In this document: in pieces, positions 22,075 to 64,000 of the stretch | Layout of the letters: every line of letters starts with the position of its first letter | Numbering within the stretch: the first letter of the stretch is position 1 | Source: Leptobrachium leishanense | Taxonomy: Eukaryota > Chordata > Amphibia > Anura > Megophryidae | DNA length: 64,000 nt | Reading direction: 5' to 3' | NCBI GenBank assembly: GCA_009667805.1 | Contig: CM019063.1 | Location: forward strand, 83,789,877 to 83,853,876 | Made by a program: the position numbers and the translations under genes | Notes under the pieces: generated by a model | The model's input: only the letters and a program-made list of their open reading frames with translations | Told to the model about the DNA's origin: nothing | Database searches by the model: none

Positions 22075-22511
22075 TGTCAGGGTGGCACACGGCATGTGCC
22101 GTGGTGGGACCCAGGTTCAGGGTTTGGGGGTCAGAGCCCAGTGTGCAGGGATAGGCAGAAGGTACCTTTGGGTGGTATACAGGACACGGGAAATCCAAGA
22201 CAAGGTACAAAAGGTAGTCCAGAGAGAATAGTCAAAGGGCGATCCGTGGTCAAGGGCTGGCAGAGAGCGGCAATCAAGAGGCAAGCAGAGGGTCTGGTAC
22301 ACAGTATATCAGGAGCAAAAAGGAATGAGTAAACAGGTTGAGGGTTGAAGTCTCAATGCTGAGGCAAGTTGGACAGGGGTGTGTGGTCCTTAATTCAAGG
22401 TAGGTCACGTGACCTGAGGTGTGTGTGTGTTTTGTGCTTAACTGTTTGAGTGCTGTGCATGAGGGCAGCACTTTGCATGTACCTGCTCTGGAACAGGCAC
22501 GGAACCTGACA
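22075..22511. mobile_element. Solo LTR (TGTCAGGG..CCTGACA)
   Basis: It begins TGTCAGGGTGGCAC and ends GGAACCTGACA, with flanks GTGTG and GTATG (one mismatch). The TG..CA ends and 5-bp duplication fit a Ty3/gypsy-type LTR. A second related solo LTR lies at 29041-29459. Confidence 0.65.
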
Positions 22512-22907
22512 GTATGTGTACATACACTCAATCAATTTGAAGGTGAATCCGGTTATATGGTTGTAGACCAGTACAGGTAACTGTATGGCAAAATTAAACC
22601 TTTGTACTCTGCCACATACAGAGTATTTTTTTTGTCTAACTATTGCAAAAATGTATTTTCTGTAATATTTCACCAGCAGATGGCACCCACTGCTGGTCAA
22701 ACGATGGCACTGCAGCTTGTCTCCATGACCCATCAGCTGCTATATCTGATGTATTGTAACTGATGGGACATGTTCTTGAGCCCATTTGCAAACAAAATTT
22801 GTTTGAATTCTTTCAGAATTTGTACATAAAGTTATCTTGATGATACATTTGAAAATCGAGTTAACTCAATTGTGGTCGTGAAGGGGTAAATCGACAGGAT
22901 ACTTTAC

Positions 22908-49411
<26,504 letters not shown>

Positions 49412-49778
49412 GTCTGAAGCCTGTACAGGGGGCACTGCCAGAGAGAGGGCAAAGGCCGAGGGTCAGAGAGCGCGGGAAAGAAGGGGGCGTGACCCGATAC
49501 AGTAACACGTCCATTGGTGGGCGTGGTTACAAGCATATCAACATTCGGCTTCATGCACATGCCTGGTGGGCGGTGGGCGCTGTGTGATGATGATGTTAGC
49601 GATGGTTAGAAAGTTGCCGCAACGAGCCCTCGCTCTCCTTCTAGCGTCCCTTAGCATGGGGGCGTGACTGCTATAGCGATCCTGCCAATCAGTTGTCGCG
49701 ACGTCAGTTGTGGGTGTGCCCTGGTGTAATTGCGCGCTCTCTGACCCGCTCCCGACGCGCGGACCCGGTCCCGTAGCG
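49412..49778. promoter_or_regulatory. Shared bidirectional DHFR/MSH3 promoter
   Basis: These 367 bp separate the DHFR ATG (minus) from the MSH3 ATG (plus) and contain no TATA box. Visible sites are an E2F-type motif read as TTTCCCGCGC on the minus strand (49470-49479), GC or GT boxes near 49484-49490, 49516-49526 and 49568-49579, a CCAAT box on each strand (49512-49517 and 49685-49689), and a CRE-like CGACGTCA (49699-49706). Mammalian DHFR and MSH3 are also divergent and share a GC-box and E2F-controlled promoter, so growth-regulated expression of DHFR is expected here. Transcription start sites cannot be fixed from sequence alone. Confidence 0.85.
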
Positions 49779-61424
<11,646 letters not shown>

Positions 61425-62203
61425 GTAAGTTTGTGTAACTCGTGCAGTGATAGTTAAGGATTTAACCACAACTGCAACACTCTGGGATTGAGGAAGTCTG
61501 TCGTTTTAATTTCTAAAATCTGCAAAAAAGAAACATACAGATTCAGTTTTGGCCGACCTGAAGTTAACGTTATTTCTGTATGACAAATTCCTTTGCCGCA
61601 ACATCATCCTGACTGTCCCACCTCCAGACCACACTGTTTACTGTGCCCCCTATGCCACGTTCTTCCTTTGGGTTGAACATGGAGGGAACTCACAGCATTT
61701 ACAAATGATACCCTTGTTTAGTTAATTTGAAGGGGACAAATGGTATTCACCTCTATAGATCCCAACCCGGTCTTATGGGCTGCACAGTGTCAAGACACAC
61801 GTTACTGTTGGTGTAATGAAACAAAAAGTTTCAGACCGCATTCACAGAACGGGGATGGATTAATACCACGGTGCAAAGGTATCTGGATACTGCCGCATCC
61901 AAAAATGAAAAACAAACTCAAAACGGTACCAGCACACATGGGATCCTTGCAAGCCATTGGCGGGATCCAGGAGGGAGTACAGGTTGCATGTGACCCACCT
62001 GAGCTGCAGTTTCATTATGACAGATACAGGGGTCTTTTGTATCCGTATCTTCAGTTTCCTGACTAGGTTAAATGAAGAGAGAGAAAAAAACCCCACTAAA
62101 ATTCAGTTTCCTTTTTTAGTTCTAAAGCAGCAGCATTGTCCCTTTCAATTATGAAGTGGACAACACTTCTGCAATAACTTACTTTCTCATTTTTCTTTGC
62201 AGA

Positions 62204-62510
62204 ACATTGCCGTGCAGGGTCTGTCCGGTGTCACCTGAGCAGCTGGAGGACAGACGCGGCAATGTTCTAGGGAGAGTGATTGTAGCCTGAGATCTGTCAG
62301 CTGCTCTGCCTGTCATTATTACTGTGAGAGGAACACCAACTCTTTGCCCAAACTGGTAGAGTGTCCCTCCCAGACCTTGTGTCTGTATCCACCCTTGCTT
62401 TCAATGTGTCTTTATATTGGAGCCCTTACTACAGAATGCAGTGACGTTTCAGTCTCGGCTTTTTTTTCCTCCCAGTGGAGTTAATGTTCTGAAGTGTGAG
62501 CTCCAATAAA
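62204..62510 (+). other. Possible alternative terminal exon of MSH3 with polyadenylation signal
   Basis: A strong acceptor (pyrimidine tract then CTTTGCAG) lies at 62195-62203. Read in the phase left by MSH3 exon 3, the sequence gives 11 codons (NIAVQGLSGVT) and a stop at 62237-62239, followed by about 270 bp and an AATAAA signal near 62502. The peptide does not resemble the next part of vertebrate MSH3, so this is not the canonical exon 4. The first 70 bp form an imperfect hairpin (AGAACATTGCCG pairs with CGGCAATGTTCT) and 62405-62520 is also a fold-back, so it may simply be repeat-derived sequence that looks like an exon. Confidence 0.3.
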
Positions 62511-62697
62511 AAGACACTTTGAAAGTATCCCATGTGTGCCGGTACTGTTGTGGTTTCCTGCGAACCATAATACCACAGTAATATTTTCTGGAAACCTATA
62601 AATCAGAGATCCTCGTAAGAGCAGTGAGAATTCAGAATATACACTGTGCTGCACGATCAGAAAACTTAACAAAGGGACGCTAACTGTAAAATACACA

Positions 62698-64000
62698 GGG
62701 CTCTAATAACTGCTTTGCGCAAAAGCACACGCGCAGCGCTATTTTTTTCTGCGCGCAGCGTTAAACGTTAACAAGCGCAAATTAATGCTGGTATTAAAAT
62801 CCGAGCACATTTTTCCATCCGTCAAAAAATAACGCGCGTAAAAAAGATGAGCAAAAACGCGCGCACATTACCGCTGCGCGCAGAAATCGGTGGGCAGACT
62901 GTTTTTTCACGCGATTCAGCCAATCAGAATTAAGAACCACAATTGTCTCCCGTTCATTTTTTGCGCCTGTCAAAATCAGTCTTAGTATATATGCTGCAGC
63001 AATGATAAAAACACGCACAACAACTTCTCAATTTTATTGTTTGGGTATGTGTAGAATGTGTAACTATACTTTGCTGCATTTTTTTTGGGCTGGTGTATTT
63101 GGGTTCGGCCAGAACGTTCAGATTTGCCATTAACACCAGCTTTTAAAAGACGTTAAAACTATGCGGGCAAACGCCCGTTAAAAATTGGCGCATAGATCTG
63201 CCTCGCTCCTCCCTTCGCCTGGCCCATCGTATATATGTACATCTACTCGAATATGTATTGCCCGCTCCTGGAAACGAGACCTCCCCTCCATACCGGAGAT
63301 AGAGGCGAAGGTGTGGTATATATATAAAATGGAACGTCTAACTGCTCAACTGCACGATACGCTTCAACAATGCACGAAGATCTGGGAACCTTGGCTCTCG
63401 ACACAGACCATCACGTAGTTGGTTATAGAACTGTCGGACCTAGAGACCTTGATCTATAAACTTAGGGAAATATATATATTGTTTTTTTTTTGTTTTTTGT
63501 TTTTTCTCTTCTCCTCTCCTTATTTCTTCTCTCTGTATATTATTTATGTAGTTAATATTGTAAGTTTTATGCAATTGATACGCAAGTCCTTCTGCGGCAT
63601 ATTCATGTCTCAGAGAAAGAAAGCAGGTTCAGTCTCTTTATATTATTTGCTTACTTCTGTTGCTGCCTCCCTGAGATTATGTATCGCTCTATGGGCTTCC
63701 ATGAGCGCCGTGTTGCTGTATTACTGAAAAACCAATAAAAATCGTGTTTATAAAAAAAAAAATTGGCGCATAGATTGTAATACCATCCACATACCAGCGC
63801 ACAAACGCGTTTGCGCTCACAATGTTAGGTATGGGACGCGCAATGTACATTACGCTCGCAAAGGCTTCGCGCAGGTTCACCAGCGTTAGATGTTAACGCG
63901 CATTTTTTGCGAGGACATTGTAATACGACGTTCTGCGCAAAGGGTTTTCCCCCTCGCGTTAATGCGTTTTTGCGCACGCGTTAACATTTGCGCGAAGAAG
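62698..64000. mobile_element. GGGCTC-family Harbinger-like MITE (runs off the window)
   Basis: It begins GGGCTCTAATAACTGC and reaches the window edge, where TTTGCGCGAAGAAG suggests that only about 15-20 bp of the right end are missing (compare TGTGCGCGAAGATCGTAATA at 13151-13170). It shares the CCAATCAG/TATA region with the MITE at 12159-13175 and carries an L1 tail at 63198-63758. Confidence 0.8.
63198..63758 (+). mobile_element. L1-type LINE, 5'-truncated insertion
   Basis: The 3' part ends CCAATAAAAATCGTGTTTAT plus a poly-A tail and is flanked by AAAATTGGCGCATAGAT on both sides (63181-63197 and about 63759-63775), a 17-bp target duplication. The frame up to the stop at 63416-63418 reads ARSWKRDLPSIPEIEAKVWY and MERLTAQLHDTLQQC..IWEPW, the C-terminal end of L1 ORF2 in frogs. 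Confidence 0.88.

Noticed and set aside
61740..62066. Plus-strand open frame of 108 codons in the intron after MSH3 exon 3
   Set aside because: No domain, no splice support in the MSH3 phase, ordinary codon composition for intron.
62204..62239. Canonical MSH3 exon 4
   Set aside because: Only 11 codons to a stop and no similarity to the next part of MSH3; kept only as a possible alternative terminal exon.

Overview
The window looks like nuclear DNA from a frog (Anura). Two vertebrate host genes lie head-to-head, DHFR on the minus strand and MSH3 on the plus strand. They are embedded in a dense mix of transposable elements typical of amphibian genomes: CR1, L1 and L2 LINEs, DIRS tyrosine-recombinase retrotransposons, a Penelope-like element, Tc1, PIF/Harbinger, hAT and TTAA-flanked T2-type MITEs. 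No species is assigned. Nothing prokaryotic, no CRISPR array and no tRNA or rRNA gene was seen.

Host genes. DHFR exons 1-4 (49320-49411, 43660-43709, 30634-30739, 22908-23034, all minus) have correct splice sites and phases and encode residues 1-125. The last two exons must lie beyond the left edge. MSH3 exons 1-3 (49779-49892, 56318-56408, 61225-61424, plus) encode the N-terminal region with a PCNA-interaction motif; the rest lies to the right. The two start codons are 367 bp apart. The interval is GC-rich and holds an E2F-type site, GC boxes and CCAAT boxes, the arrangement of the mammalian bidirectional DHFR/MSH3 promoter.

Layout. 1-22.9 kb is DHFR intron 4 or downstream. It holds a Tc1 end, T2-type MITEs, a hAT element carrying a Penelope fold-back, a deleted DIRS element with internal satellites (7.1-11.1 kb), and a four-level nest at 11.7-16.4 kb: a hAT MITE holding a PIF/Harbinger element with two genes, which holds a Harbinger MITE, which holds a CR1 tail. 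Intron 3 (23.0-30.6 kb) holds a near-full-length CR1 whose 5' end is an array of 292-bp promoter-like monomers, and a hAT element with a solo LTR inside it. Intron 2 (30.7-43.7 kb) holds a nearly complete DIRS element, itself interrupted by a hAT element and a CR1, then a Penelope terminal repeat with a well-formed hammerhead ribozyme, then rearranged CR1 copies. Intron 1 (43.7-49.3 kb) holds hAT and L2 pieces. The MSH3 introns hold TTAA elements, a Tc1 copy killed by one nonsense codon, large Harbinger-like MITEs and an L1 tail.

Almost all mobile-element genes are broken by stops or frameshifts. The best-preserved parts are the spliced MADF-domain gene of the Harbinger element, CR1 ORF1 and the CR1 endonuclease, and the Tc1 transposase. 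Boundaries rest on target-site duplications read directly from the sequence; family names rest on terminal motifs and recognisable protein domains, with no database search.
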